A stretch of DNA of 64,000 bases, taken from the NCBI RefSeq assembly GCF_030812995.1, contig NZ_JAUSTT010000007.1:62001-126000 (forward strand). Direction: 5' to 3'. Positions within the stretch are counted from its first letter, which is position 1, and every line of letters begins with the position of its first letter. Shown piece by piece: positions 7,450 to 16,526 of the stretch. This DNA comes from Bacillus chungangensis. GTDB lineage: Bacteria; Bacillota; Bacilli; Bacillales; Bacillaceae_C. Position numbers and translations under genes: made by a program. Under the pieces are notes generated by a model. That model made no database searches. It had not been told where the DNA came from and worked only from the letters and a program-made list of their open reading frames with translations.

Positions 7450-9366
7450 ATGGAAATTGATAATCAACTTGCCAGCAATTTTACTTTTACAAAGGACAAA
7501 GAGCTTATATTTATGGACGATGATCGACATATCTTTATTTCCATTTCAGCATTTGGAGAACTTAGAAAAGATTTAATTGATAATATTGGAATGAAAAGAA
7601 TGAAAGGTTTTTTGTTTCGCTATGGCTGGGAGTTGGGACGCACTGATGGGAAAAAGGTAAAAAAGAAAAATATCCACTGCATTGAGGAAATGATTGAGTA
7701 TGGACCAATGCTCCATTCGATGAAGGGGCATGTGATGGCAAGAAGTACGAAAATCCAAATAGATGAGTCGCAAAAATGTCCTTTCATTAGCATGGAAGGA
7801 ACGTGGAAATCATCATATGAAGCAGCCGAACATATTCGCTTGTTTGGTCAATCTCATCAGCCTGTTTGCTACACACTAGTTGGCTATGCGAGTGGTTATA
7901 TTTCCGAGTTATTTAAAAAAGTGGTGATCTTTAAAGAAATTGCTTGTGAAGGAAAGGGCGATGCGGAATGCCGCTGGATTGGGAAGCCGATTGATGGCTG
8001 GGGCCCAGAAATCGAAAGTGAATTGATGCACTTTAAAGAAACACCTATCGTTCAGGAGTTGGAAGAAACATACGAAAAACTATTATCTGAACGAAATAAC
8101 TTAGCACAAACAGCGAAAATTCATAAGAAACTTACGGAAGAAATTATTCAAGGCAATGACCTCCAATCTATTGCGAATGTCGTTTATGAGACAATGGAAA
8201 TTCCAATTTTAATTGAAGATGCTCAGTTCCGTCCACTAGCTTCCTCTGGTCTTGTTGATCATCATTATCATATTGCAAGCCAATCGTTGCAGTCTTATTT
8301 AGATAAAAAGAATTTTTCCTTATTTCTTGAAAATGATCAAACATTTCGTCCCTTTACAAAAACGAGAATGATAGAGACAACTGAACTTAAGCGCCTTATT
8401 ACTCCTGTTTTTCTACAGGGGAAGATTTATGGGTACTGCTCGTTTCTCTTTTTTGCATCAAACAAAATGTGTACAGATATTGCTTATATGATCATTGAGC
8501 GTGTATCTTCGATTTGTTCTATCTATTTGCTTAATGAAAAATCAAAATTTGAAGCAGCAGAACGTGTAAAAGGCCATTTTTTAGAAGAACTGATTGGAGG
8601 CCATTACCGCTCTAAAAAAGAAGTCTTAAAAAGGGGAAATTATTTACATCTTGATTTAGCAAAGCCTTATTACATTGTCGTTATCCGTTATCATATTGCA
8701 CAGTATCATCTCCAAAACGATATCGCCTTTCATGAAGAACTGCTCGAGGAAATCAGCCACTTTTTTAAAAAAGAAAAACTTAATTTGCTGCTTGGACAAC
8801 GATCAAATAGTCTCTTTTTTCTAATACAAACGGAATTATTAAAGGAACAGGCAATTGAGCCTTTTTGTGAAGAGATCCTAGCGTACTTAATCGCTTTATT
8901 TCCACAAACTTCCTTTCAGATTGGCATCAGCATGAAAGGAGAGAAAATTGAATATGCACCTCGGCATTATAAGGAAGCGCTTACAGCGGTGAGAATGACG
9001 ATGCCAACGAAGGCAATTGCTACCTTTGAATCTTTAGGAATTGTCGGTTCTTTAATTAATGACAATAATAAGGAAGCGGTATTGCAGATGGCTCAATATA
9101 CGTTAGGATCCCTTTATCAGCCGATAGACGAAAGAAAGCATGACCTTTTAAAAACGTTATATTTCTTCTTGGCTAATGGTGGGAATTTGGAGCTGACAGC
9201 TGCAGACTTATCTTTATCGATTAGTGGTTTGCGTTACAGAATTCGCAAAATGGAAAAAACGATAGGACAAGAACTAAGAAATCCTGTTGTCAATTACCAG
9301 CTGTTCTTATCACTCCAGGCATTGATGTTAACAGGCGAATTAAATTTGGAACAGCCGTCTATTTAG
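7450..9366 (+). CDS. Aromatic-responsive regulator: XylR_N + V4R + PucR-type HTH
   Basis: 638 residues. Residues about 15-110 resemble the XylR/DmpR N-terminal effector domain (FGELRKDLIDNIGMKRMKGFLFRYGWELGR). About 130-190 is a V4R-like domain with HQPVCYTLVGYASGY, EIACEGKGDAECRW. A short helical linker follows, then a GAF/CdaR-like middle region. The C-terminus is a PucR-type helix-turn-helix: LELTAADLSLSISGLRYRIRKMEKTIG. There is no AAA+ sigma-54 domain. In DmpR the N-terminal part binds phenols, so this protein probably senses phenol or catechol and controls the operon. It is encoded last in the operon. Confidence 0.85.
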   Translation: MEIDNQLASNFTFTKDKELIFMDDDRHIFISISAFGELRKDLIDNIGMKRMKGFLFRYGWELGRTDGKKVKKKNIHCIEEMIEYGPMLHSMKGHVMARSTKIQIDESQKCPFISMEGTWKSSYEAAEHIRLFGQSHQPVCYTLVGYASGYISELFKKVVIFKEIACEGKGDAECRWIGKPIDGWGPEIESELMHFKETPIVQELEETYEKLLSERNNLAQTAKIHKKLTEEIIQGNDLQSIANVVYETMEIPILIEDAQFRPLASSGLVDHHYHIASQSLQSYLDKKNFSLFLENDQTFRPFTKTRMIETTELKRLITPVFLQGKIYGYCSFLFFASNKMCTDIAYMIIERVSSICSIYLLNEKSKFEAAERVKGHFLEELIGGHYRSKKEVLKRGNYLHLDLAKPYYIVVIRYHIAQYHLQNDIAFHEELLEEISHFFKKEKLNLLLGQRSNSLFFLIQTELLKEQAIEPFCEEILAYLIALFPQTSFQIGISMKGEKIEYAPRHYKEALTAVRMTMPTKAIATFESLGIVGSLINDNNKEAVLQMAQYTLGSLYQPIDERKHDLLKTLYFFLANGGNLELTAADLSLSISGLRYRIRKMEKTIGQELRNPVVNYQLFLSLQALMLTGELNLEQPSI

Positions 9367-9451
9367 AATGCATGAATCGTAATCGTCGTTTCAGAAGCCA
9401 TTTAAAGCAGTATATATGATCATTTTCCCTTAAAAAAGTTTACTTTAAATG

Positions 9452-9788
9452 ATAAAGTGAAACTTCCATGAGTAGGGGTTTTCTCTCATCCCCCACTGAT
9501 AAGAAATTAGAACGAAGGCTAGGATCGCAACGTCCTCGAAAAGGAAACCGCTTTTCTTCGTGCGATGTATCGCTGCCGAAGCTTTCCTTGTCCTGTTGCA
9601 ACGCCTTTGTGACCGACATCCTCGAAAAAGAAGAGCACTTTTTCTTCGTGCGATGCCGATTCAAGAAGCTTTCCTTATCCTGCCGGCCCGAACCAATCGG
9701 ACATTTGACTTTCAGTTATCCCCACCCAGCGCTTCTGATTCCTGTTACTCTTGAGATGGGTTTTACTGCCAGTTAGATGTGGGATAAA
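9452..9788 (-). mobile_element. TTTAT-flanked palindromic repeat, copy 1 (two internal modules)
   Basis: Longest copy (337 bp with both ATAAA/TTTAT ends) and the only one in the minus orientation. Its right end (ATAAAGTGAAACTTCC on the plus strand) faces the 3' end of the regulator gene. It holds two tandem ~85-bp modules, each with CATCGCACGAAGAAAA and TTTTCGAGGA. The left end ends in GATGTGGGATAAA. It appears to sit between the regulator stop and its terminator. Confidence 0.85.
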
Positions 9789-9804
9789 CAAGTCTTAAAA
9801 ATTA

Positions 9805-9842
9805 GGAGAGCACATAGTAGTCCAATGTGTTCTCCTTTTCTT
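9805..9842 (+). terminator. Rho-independent terminator
   Basis: GGAGAGCACAT pairs with ATGTGTTCTCC (one G-T pair), followed by TTTTCTTTTTT. Probably the original terminator of the catabolic operon, now separated from it by repeat copy 1. The remaining ~285 bp up to the next gene show nothing recognisable. Confidence 0.8.
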
Positions 9843-10128
9843 TTTTAAAAAGTTTCGTGAATAACTTCTTGCCAATTAGTTGAACCTTCCTTATTACTTG
9901 GGAAATAAATTGGATTGAAACAGCGAGGTAGCATGATGTAAATAGAAATGGACAAACTAGTAGGTATCAAATAATCGTTATGATAAGGTACATAAATTAG
10001 AGATTTTTTTCCTAACGCAACAATATGATATTTCGCCTACTTATATAAAACGATGCAAAAAGGTTGCTCTAGACCCACCCATATTATCGTTGATATCATA
10101 ATCAAATACTTCATTAGGAGGTTAGAGG

Positions 10129-10998
10129 ATGGAAGATCAAAAGTATTATGATCTTAAATTAGGTGAACGTGGAGCAATTATTAGTATTATTGCTTATATA
10201 TGTCTTTCTATCATAAAAATAATGATCGGATATACGAGCAACTCTGCTGCGTTGAAAGCAGATGGCCTAAACAATACAACTGATATTATTGCATCTCTTG
10301 CTGTACTTATCGGCCTAAAGCTTTCACAAAAACCACCTGATAAAGATCATCGATATGGTCATTGGAAAAGTGAAACAATTGCTTCAATGGTTGCATCTTT
10401 TATTATGTTAGCAGTTGGTATACAAGTACTGATAGCTGCTATCACCTCTATATTTCAAGGGGGTAAAGAGTCACCTGACATTATGGCTGCTTATGTAGGT
10501 ATTTTTTCAGCAATCGCAATGTATGGTGTTTATATATACAACAAAAAATTAGCGATTAAAATTAACAGTAAAGCAGTGATGGCTGCCGCAAAAGATAATA
10601 TTTCAGATGCTTGGGTCAGTATAGGAACAGCTGTAGGGATATTTGGTTCTCAATTGAATATGCCTTGGCTTGATACGTTAACTGCGATTATCGTGGGGCT
10701 GCTAATATGTAAAACAGCTTGGGATATATTTAAACAAGCTTCACACGAACTTTCAGATGGGTTTGACGAAACTAAAATTCAATTTTATCAGGATGTCATT
10801 ACAAAAGTGGATGGCGTTAAAGGAATAAAAGAAATGAAAGGGAGAAGCTACGGGAATAATGAAGTGATTGATATTGTAATACTTGTTAATTCCACGTTAA
10901 ATATTAAAGAAGCCCATGACATCGCTACCCATGTTGAAAAAGTCATGATAAACGATTATGGGGTATATCGTGTTCATGTTCATGTAGAGCCAAATTAA
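10129..10998 (+). CDS. Cation diffusion facilitator, MneS/YeaB-like
   Basis: 289 residues with an N-terminal six-helix transporter domain and a C-terminal cytoplasmic metal domain. The metal site motifs are ALKADGLNNTTDI (with Asp pair spacing as in MneS) and the DAWVS region, where NISDAWVSIG carries the Asp. KPPDKDHRYGHWKSETIAS follows the family loop. The C-terminal domain ends RVHVHVEPN. Similarity to B. subtilis YeaB/MneS suggests Mn(II) export, but other divalent ions are possible. GGAGG precedes the ATG. It appears to be a single-gene unit. Confidence 0.85.
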   Translation: MEDQKYYDLKLGERGAIISIIAYICLSIIKIMIGYTSNSAALKADGLNNTTDIIASLAVLIGLKLSQKPPDKDHRYGHWKSETIASMVASFIMLAVGIQVLIAAITSIFQGGKESPDIMAAYVGIFSAIAMYGVYIYNKKLAIKINSKAVMAAAKDNISDAWVSIGTAVGIFGSQLNMPWLDTLTAIIVGLLICKTAWDIFKQASHELSDGFDETKIQFYQDVITKVDGVKGIKEMKGRSYGNNEVIDIVILVNSTLNIKEAHDIATHVEKVMINDYGVYRVHVHVEPN

Positions 10999-11423
10999 TT
11001 TTTAAAAAGGGGATGTAAAGTACTTGTTGTAGTATGCTATGTTTCAATAATAGTTATTTATCCCCACATCTCATTGGCGTTCATAAAAAAAAATCAAAGT
11101 TGCTAGGTGGTTAGCTTGACTCTTCTTACTTAAAAAGAAAATATTTACTTAACATCATGAGAAAAATTCCTTTCAAAAGAACAATTCTGAATGATTCTTA
11201 AGCTTTAAACAATCATTTCTTCCATTTGTTACATCTACAAGTCTCATTTAACGAAAGGTAGATTACCTTTTATCATTAGCCTTCAGCAAAAAAAGTCGTT
11301 TTTTCGTATCATATATATAAGACAACGATTATAAAATCTTTAGTCAAACAGCCTCAATTATTGAGTCTATTAATAGTAAAGAAATTATTTTTTAGAAAAA
11401 AATTTCACTTTATTTCAACTTAA
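10999..11423. other. Intergenic region, mostly featureless
   Basis: About 425 bp before the SigW-type promoter. No coding region is supported. At 11057-11079 TTTATCCCCACATCTCATTG resembles the left end of the dispersed repeat and may be a short relic; the neighbouring GGGGATGT at about 11010 could also pair with it as a weak hairpin. Confidence 0.4.
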
Positions 11424-11450
11424 TGAAACTTTTTTCTGTTTTTACCCGTA
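11424..11450 (+). promoter_or_regulatory. SigW-type promoter for yuaF-floT
   Basis: TGAAAC at 11424-11429 and CGTA at 11447-11450 with a 17-bp spacer, close to the extracytoplasmic-function SigW consensus (TGAAAC, 16-17 bp, CGTA). In B. subtilis the yuaF-yuaG operon is SigW-controlled, which matches. Confidence 0.8.
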
Positions 11451-11481
11451 TAAAGTAGTATCAAATAATGGTAAAGGATAG

Positions 11482-12033
11482 ATGGATATGACATTATTCG
11501 GCACTTCTATTGAAACGATTTATTTAGTGGCATTGATTGTGTCAGGAGCCATTACATTACTTTACATCTTGTTTTCTGACTTTCTTGAGGGAATTGCAGA
11601 AGCAGTTGGTTTCAATCCAACATTATTGTTAGCTTTTATTACTTTTTTTTCAGCAAGCGGCTATATATTGGAACGGACTACAACCTTTCATAGCTATATC
11701 ATTATTGCGGTATCGATTTTGATTGCACTTATCCTTGATACACTGTTAAATGTTTTTGTTTTAATTCCGTTATCTTCAGCAGAGCAATCTCTTGTTTATA
11801 CAGAAGATTCTTTAAAAGGCCGAGTTGGCAAGGTTATTATCCCAATACCAGAACAAGGATATGGGGAAGTAGTTATCGAAAGCAACAGCGGGATGATTTC
11901 TAAGCCTGCTGCAAGCTATAAAGGGACAATGGTAGAGGAAGGAACAACGGTTTTGGTGATTGAAGTGGAAAATGGCGTCCTATCAGTTGTCTCTTACAAC
12001 AACAATAGATTACATGAAGAGGAGGAAGAATAA
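11482..12033 (+). CDS. yuaF: NfeD-like membrane protein YuaF
   Basis: 183 residues: three or four transmembrane helices in the first ~105 residues, then a small beta-rich OB-fold domain (LKGRVGKVIIPIPEQGYGEVVIES ... VEEGTTVLVIEVENGVLSV) and an acidic tail. This is the NfeD/YuaF architecture. NfeD proteins are encoded next to flotillins and stabilise or act with them in membrane microdomains. The stop overlaps the flotillin start (TAATG). RBS AAAGGA lies just upstream. Confidence 0.9.
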   Translation: MDMTLFGTSIETIYLVALIVSGAITLLYILFSDFLEGIAEAVGFNPTLLLAFITFFSASGYILERTTTFHSYIIIAVSILIALILDTLLNVFVLIPLSSAEQSLVYTEDSLKGRVGKVIIPIPEQGYGEVVIESNSGMISKPAASYKGTMVEEGTTVLVIEVENGVLSVVSYNNNRLHEEEEE

Positions 12034-13601
12034 TGGCAATGGAAATTTGGGTTGTGATTGGAATAGTATTCTGTTTTTTAATTGCGCTTCTTGCTGTATT
12101 TGTTACTAAATATCGAACAGCTGGTCCAGATGAAGCCTTAATTGTAACTGGAAGCTATCTTGGCGGTAAAAATGTTCATGTCGATGAAGCAGGCAATAAG
12201 ATTAAAATTATTCGAGGAGGAGGAACGTTTGTACTTCCAGTTTTCCAACAAGCAGAGCCATTAAGCTTGTTATCTAGCAAACTAGAAGTAACAACACCTG
12301 AAGTTTACACAGAGCAAGGTGTTCCGGTGATGGCTGATGGAACAGCGATTATTAAAATTGGCGGTTCTATTGGAGAAATTGCCACAGCTGCTGAGCAATT
12401 TTTAGGAAAAACAAAAGAAGATCGAGAAATTGAAGCGAAAGAAGTTTTGGAAGGTCATTTACGCTCTATACTCGGTTCTATGACGGTGGAGGAAATCTAC
12501 AAAAACCGCGATAAATTTTCCCAAGAAGTGCAGCGAGTTGCTTCTCAAGATTTAGCAAAAATGGGACTTGTCATCGTATCGTTTACGATTAAAGAAGTAC
12601 GGGATAAAAATGGCTATTTAGATTCATTAGGGAAGCCGCGGATTGCCCAAGTAAAACGAGATGCTGATATTGCGACTTCTTTAGCCGAGAAAGAAACAAG
12701 AATTAAACGTGCTGAAGCAGATAAAGATGCAAAACGGGCAGAACTGGAAAGAGCAACAGAAATCGCCGAGGCCGAAAAAACAAATCAATTAAAAATGGCA
12801 GAATATCGCAGAGAGCAAGACATTGCTCGTGCCAACGCTGACCAAGCTTATGATTTAGAAACTGCTCGTGCCAAGCAAGAAGTAACAGAACACGAAATGC
12901 AAATTAAAATCATTGAACGTCAAAAACTCATTGAGTTAGAGGAAAAAGAAATTTTACGTCGTGAGAAACAATACGATTCAGAAGTGAAGAAAAAAGCAGA
13001 TGCGGATCGCTATGCAGTCGAGCAGGCTGCAAATGCAGAAAAAATGAAGCAAATTGCTGAAGCAGACGCTAACCAATACCGAATTGAAGCAATGGCTAAA
13101 GCTGAAGCGGAAAAAATTCGGATTGATGGATTGGCAAAAGCGGATGCCGAGCGGGCACAAGGGGAATCAGCAGCAGAAGTTATTCGCTTGAAGGGGCTTG
13201 CTGAAGCCGAAGCAAAACAAAAAATTGCCGAAGCATTCGAAAAATTTGGCCAAGCTGCTGTCTTGGATATGGTCTTGAAGATGCTTCCTGAATATGCGAA
13301 ACAGGTTGCTGCTCCATTAGGCAATATTGATAAAATTACGGTTGTGGATACTGGTAGCAATAGTGAAAATGGCGGCGGTGCAAACAAAGTTACAAGCTAC
13401 GCAACAAATTTAATGTCGACACTTCAGTCGTCATTAAAGGCTTCTTCTGGTATTGATGTAAAAGAATTGCTGGAAAATCTATCAGGCAAAAACAATATTC
13501 GCACAAGCATTGATGAATTAACGAAGGAAGTAAAAGAAAGTAAGCAGCATCCAGAAGCAATAACAATAAAAAGTACGGAAATAGATGAACAAGAAAGTTA
13601 A
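12033..13601 (+). CDS. floT: Flotillin FloT (YuaG)
   Basis: 522 residues. The N-terminal hydrophobic hairpin (about 5-27) anchors it to the membrane, followed by an SPFH domain (about 30-200, with TPEVYTEQGVPVMADGTAIIKI). A long Glu/Ala-rich coiled coil (about 215-400, repeated AEAEK/KADAE) and a C-terminal assembly region come next. Flotillins organise lipid microdomains and influence cell shape, protease activity and membrane stress responses. Length is close to that of B. subtilis FloT. Co-transcribed with yuaF from the SigW-type promoter. Confidence 0.93.
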   Translation: MAMEIWVVIGIVFCFLIALLAVFVTKYRTAGPDEALIVTGSYLGGKNVHVDEAGNKIKIIRGGGTFVLPVFQQAEPLSLLSSKLEVTTPEVYTEQGVPVMADGTAIIKIGGSIGEIATAAEQFLGKTKEDREIEAKEVLEGHLRSILGSMTVEEIYKNRDKFSQEVQRVASQDLAKMGLVIVSFTIKEVRDKNGYLDSLGKPRIAQVKRDADIATSLAEKETRIKRAEADKDAKRAELERATEIAEAEKTNQLKMAEYRREQDIARANADQAYDLETARAKQEVTEHEMQIKIIERQKLIELEEKEILRREKQYDSEVKKKADADRYAVEQAANAEKMKQIAEADANQYRIEAMAKAEAEKIRIDGLAKADAERAQGESAAEVIRLKGLAEAEAKQKIAEAFEKFGQAAVLDMVLKMLPEYAKQVAAPLGNIDKITVVDTGSNSENGGGANKVTSYATNLMSTLQSSLKASSGIDVKELLENLSGKNNIRTSIDELTKEVKESKQHPEAITIKSTEIDEQES

Positions 13602-13609
13602 TGATAGCA

Positions 13610-13655
13610 GCAATGAGGTGAAGCCCGATGCTTCGCCTGATTGCTTTATTTTTTG
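13610..13655 (+). terminator. Rho-independent terminator of yuaF-floT
   Basis: GCAATGAGGTGAAGC pairs with GCTTCGCCTGATTGC (13610-13644), followed by TTTATTTTTT. Confidence 0.88.
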
Positions 13656-13698
13656 TTCATAAGACCAAAATAGAATAAGGGCTTTTCAAAGCCCCTTC

Positions 13699-14706
13699 TC
13701 AACTCATTATTTTGTTTAATTGATGAATAAATTGAAGGGATCGCCCTGTTCCGATTGCGACTGATTCTAACGGATTTGGTGCAAGATGTACAGGAACGAT
13801 AATTTCGTCGCTTAACCATTCTTGTAGTCCATTTAATAGTGCACCACCGCCACTAAGAATCACTCCGCGATCGACGATATCTCCACTTAATTCAGCAGGG
13901 CAATTTTCTAATGTTGCTCGTATCACTTCTAATATTTGCAGAAGAGATTCTTTTAGGGCTTGTTGAATCTCCTTTGAAGTAATGGAAATAGTCTTTGGAA
14001 GTCCTGTTACTAAATCACGGCCGCGAATATCCATTGCTAATATGTCATGATCTACAAGGGCATAGCCAATTTCCATTTTGATCATTTCCGCAGTGCGTTC
14101 TCCAATAAGCAAATTATAGTTTTTGCGTATATGTTGTATGATATTATCATCTAATTGGTCGCCGCCGATCCGGATTGCATTGTTCGTTACAACACCACCA
14201 TAAGATATAATGGCTACTTCTGTCGTTCCGCCGCCAATATCTACTATGACATTAGCAATCGGTTCTCCAACAGGAAGATCGGCTCCAATAGCAGCTGCTA
14301 CTGGTTCTTCAATTAAATATACATTCTTCGCACCAGTTTGCTTGACAGCATCATGAATAGCACGTTTTTCTACTGAGGTGGCCCCAGAGGGAGCACATAC
14401 GATCACATCTGGTTTTCTCCAAGACAAACCTAATTGTTTACTGGCTTTTTTCATAATTACTTTTAACATTTCTGTTGTGACATCGAAATCGGCAATAACA
14501 CCATCTTTTAAAGGCCGTACAGCAATGACTTTACTTGGTGTTTTACCTATCATTCTTTTTGCTTCCATGCCAACTGCAAGGATGGCCTTCGTTTCTGTAT
14601 TCATTGCTACGACAGAAGGCTCATTCATCATGATGCCTTTGTTTTTACTATAAACTAGAATGTTGGCGGTTCCAAGGTCAATGCCTATGATTGTATTTGA
14701 TAACAT
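13699..14706 (-). CDS. mreBH: Cell-shape actin homologue MreBH
   Basis: 335 residues of the MreB/Mbl/MreBH family. The actin-fold nucleotide motifs are visible: [15 protein letters not shown] (phosphate 1), [15 protein letters not shown] (phosphate 2) and [14 protein letters not shown] (adenosine). [13 protein letters not shown] is closest to MreBH. It forms membrane-bound filaments that guide lateral wall synthesis and, in B. subtilis, position autolysin LytE. It is monocistronic and convergent with floT. Confidence 0.92.
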   Translation of the reverse strand: MLSNTIIGIDLGTANILVYSKNKGIMMNEPSVVAMNTETKAILAVGMEAKRMIGKTPSKVIAVRPLKDGVIADFDVTTEMLKVIMKKASKQLGLSWRKPDVIVCAPSGATSVEKRAIHDAVKQTGAKNVYLIEEPVAAAIGADLPVGEPIANVIVDIGGGTTEVAIISYGGVVTNNAIRIGGDQLDDNIIQHIRKNYNLLIGERTAEMIKMEIGYALVDHDILAMDIRGRDLVTGLPKTISITSKEIQQALKESLLQILEVIRATLENCPAELSGDIVDRGVILSGGGALLNGLQEWLSDEIIVPVHLAPNPLESVAIGTGRSLQFIHQLNKIMS

Positions 14707-15165
14707 GTATAAATTCCACCCTTACCTTTAAAATCTGCACTTGCTAGTTCATTATAAAAGAATGATCATTATTTTTGGGGTGGGATATTATGACAGTCGC
14801 ATAATATTACAAATGCGTCTTTTGGTGATATGCGCTTAACAGTAGAACGGCAAGCATTTGAGCATCCTTAGTCACTTTGAAGAAATAGTGACTGTTAATA
14901 AAGTTTAATATCTATGTAACATATAGAAGTTTTTCAAAAAATCATGAAAATGCTGCTATATAATCACTTCATACTACATGTATACTAGTACAGGTAGAAG
15001 CAAGCATACTTCTACCTGTTAACTTTATTTTTTAAGAGATGCAGGACAAGGAGAGCTTTGTCACCGATACATCGCACGAAGAAAAAGCGATTTTTTTCGA
15101 GGCTGCCTGCGTATTTAGCTTGAGATTTTCTTATAATAAAAATCAACTTCTAGAAATTTACATTT
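14707..15165. other. Intergenic region with two unassigned hairpins
   Basis: No gene is supported. AGTCACT at about 14871-14877 pairs with AGTGACT at about 14887-14893. A strong hairpin ACAGGTAGAAG (14990-15000) with CTTCTACCTGT (15009-15019) is followed on the plus strand by TAACTTTATTTTTT, which looks like a plus-strand terminator although no plus-strand gene lies upstream. A repeat fragment follows. Confidence 0.5.
15045..15125 (+). mobile_element. Dispersed repeat, copy 2 (internal fragment)
   Basis: Only the internal module remains: GGACAAGG, GATACATCGCACGAAGAAAA and a degenerate TTTTTTTCGAGG. Neither terminal hairpin is recognisable. It lies just downstream of the 3' end of yeiH, on the same strand as most other copies. 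Confidence 0.7.
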
Positions 15166-16194
15166 TCATATAAATACACTGAAATAGGTTAAAACAGATA
15201 ACACAACAGAGACAATCATTAAGGCGATTAATGGTCGCAGCGCTTTTTCTCTTAACGTTTTCAAATGAATATTTAAGCCTAGTCCTGTCATCGCCATTGT
15301 TAAGATAAATGTAGTGCCCTTAGAAATGGAATCTAGTGTTCCTACTGTTGCAAGTTGTTTTTCTGATATAATTGTGCCGACAATACTCATTATAATGAAG
15401 CCAAGCAAAAACCATGGAAAAGGAATGGAGGCCGCCTCCTTCTGATCTTTACTATTACGTTTCTTCCAGTACATAAGAATAAAGCAGACAGGGATGAGCA
15501 AGAGAACTCGTCCAAGCTTTGCTAAAAGGGATAATGCAAGTGCTTCTTGGCCAGCAGGAGCAGCTGCTAAGGCAACATGGGCAATTTCGTGCAGACTAAT
15601 CCCCGACCAAAGGGCATACGCTTTTTCAGACAGAGGCAAAATGGGAAATAAAACGGTATATAAAACTGCAAATATCGTACCAACTAGTGCGATCATTCCA
15701 ACTCCTGCTGCAGTATCTTCCTCCTTTGCTTGTAAAATCGGGGCTGCCGCTGCAATCGCTGCTGCACCACAAATTCCCGTTCCAATGCCAAGCAAGAGGG
15801 CGATCTGTAAATCTGCTTTTAGCCATTTTGCAATAAGGAGCATAAAAGCAATCGAGAAGATAATAACGATGCCCCCGCGCACCAATACACTAACACCTTC
15901 TTGAAGGATCAAAGAAATATTTAATTTTAAACCATAAAGAACGATAGCTAAGCGAAGCAATGTTTTGGAAGAAAAGGCAATACCAGCTTCAATACGATGC
16001 GGAAAGCCAAAAAATTGTCTGTACAATACAGCAATGAAAATAGCACTTGCCAATGGTCCGATTTTTTCGAAAATAGGCAGTAAAGCGAGCAGCGTGCCAG
16101 CAAGTGCTATAAGGACTGTAAAGCCTATTCCACCAAGTAAACGAACAACCTTTGATGGTTGTTTTTGTATTTCTAATTGTTCGGGTTGCATCAT
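15166..16194 (-). CDS. yeiH: YeiH/UPF0324 family membrane exporter
   Basis: 342 residues with about ten transmembrane helices. GIGTGICGAAAIAAAAPIL and GISLHEIAHVALAA are the typical conserved blocks of the putative sulfate/sulfite exporter (YeiH) family. Transport of an oxidised sulfur compound is inferred from the family and is not proven. It is divergent from a LysR-type regulator, the same arrangement as yeiE-yeiH in enterobacteria. The start may be at 16194 or at the adjacent Met codon at 16191. Confidence 0.85.
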   Translation of the reverse strand: MMQPEQLEIQKQPSKVVRLLGGIGFTVLIALAGTLLALLPIFEKIGPLASAIFIAVLYRQFFGFPHRIEAGIAFSSKTLLRLAIVLYGLKLNISLILQEGVSVLVRGGIVIIFSIAFMLLIAKWLKADLQIALLLGIGTGICGAAAIAAAAPILQAKEEDTAAGVGMIALVGTIFAVLYTVLFPILPLSEKAYALWSGISLHEIAHVALAAAPAGQEALALSLLAKLGRVLLLIPVCFILMYWKKRNSKDQKEAASIPFPWFLLGFIIMSIVGTIISEKQLATVGTLDSISKGTTFILTMAMTGLGLNIHLKTLREKALRPLIALMIVSVVLSVLTYFSVFI

Positions 16195-16217
16195 CTACAC
16201 TCCAATCTGTTTCCTTC

Positions 16218-16441
16218 TTTATCCCACATCTAACTAGCAGTAAGCCCCCCACCTCGGGGAGTATGATGAATCGAAGAAGTCTAGGTGGGGGATAACTGCC
16301 AGTAAATGTCCGATTGGTTCGGGCCGACAGGATGTCGGTCACAAAGGCGTTGCAACAGGACGTTGCGATCCTAGCCTTTGTTCTAATTTCTTATCAGTGG
16401 GGGATGAGAGAAAACCCCCACTGATGGAAGTTTCACTTTAT
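16218..16441 (+). mobile_element. Dispersed repeat, copy 3 (both modules deleted)
   Basis: 224 bp with TTTAT at both ends. Left hairpin arms ACTAGCAGT and ACTGCCAGT with CCCCCCACCT and AGGTGGGGG; right hairpin TATCAGTGGGGG with CCCCCACTGATG. The interior has traces of the two modules of copy 1, each shortened between AGGA direct repeats. It lies in the divergent yeiH-LysR control region. Confidence 0.88.
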
Positions 16442-16526
16442 CTATTTTAAGCTATAATCTATTATAAATAAAATGAATAATTATGATTATTAATATAAGT
16501 AATTACTTATATTAATAGGAAGAGAG

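Noticed and set aside
4081-9366. Long antisense frames opposite the catabolic genes (for example 2851-3198 and 3692-4201 on the minus strand)
   Set aside because: They are shadows of strongly supported plus-strand genes; no ribosome binding sites or family motifs.
10000-10128. Manganese (yybP-ykoY) riboswitch before the cation efflux gene
   Set aside because: The conserved core sequences of that riboswitch are not visible.
11057-11079. TTTATCCCCACATCTCATTG as a thirteenth repeat copy
   Set aside because: Only about 20 bp match the left end and no hairpin or right end follows; it may be chance or a relic.
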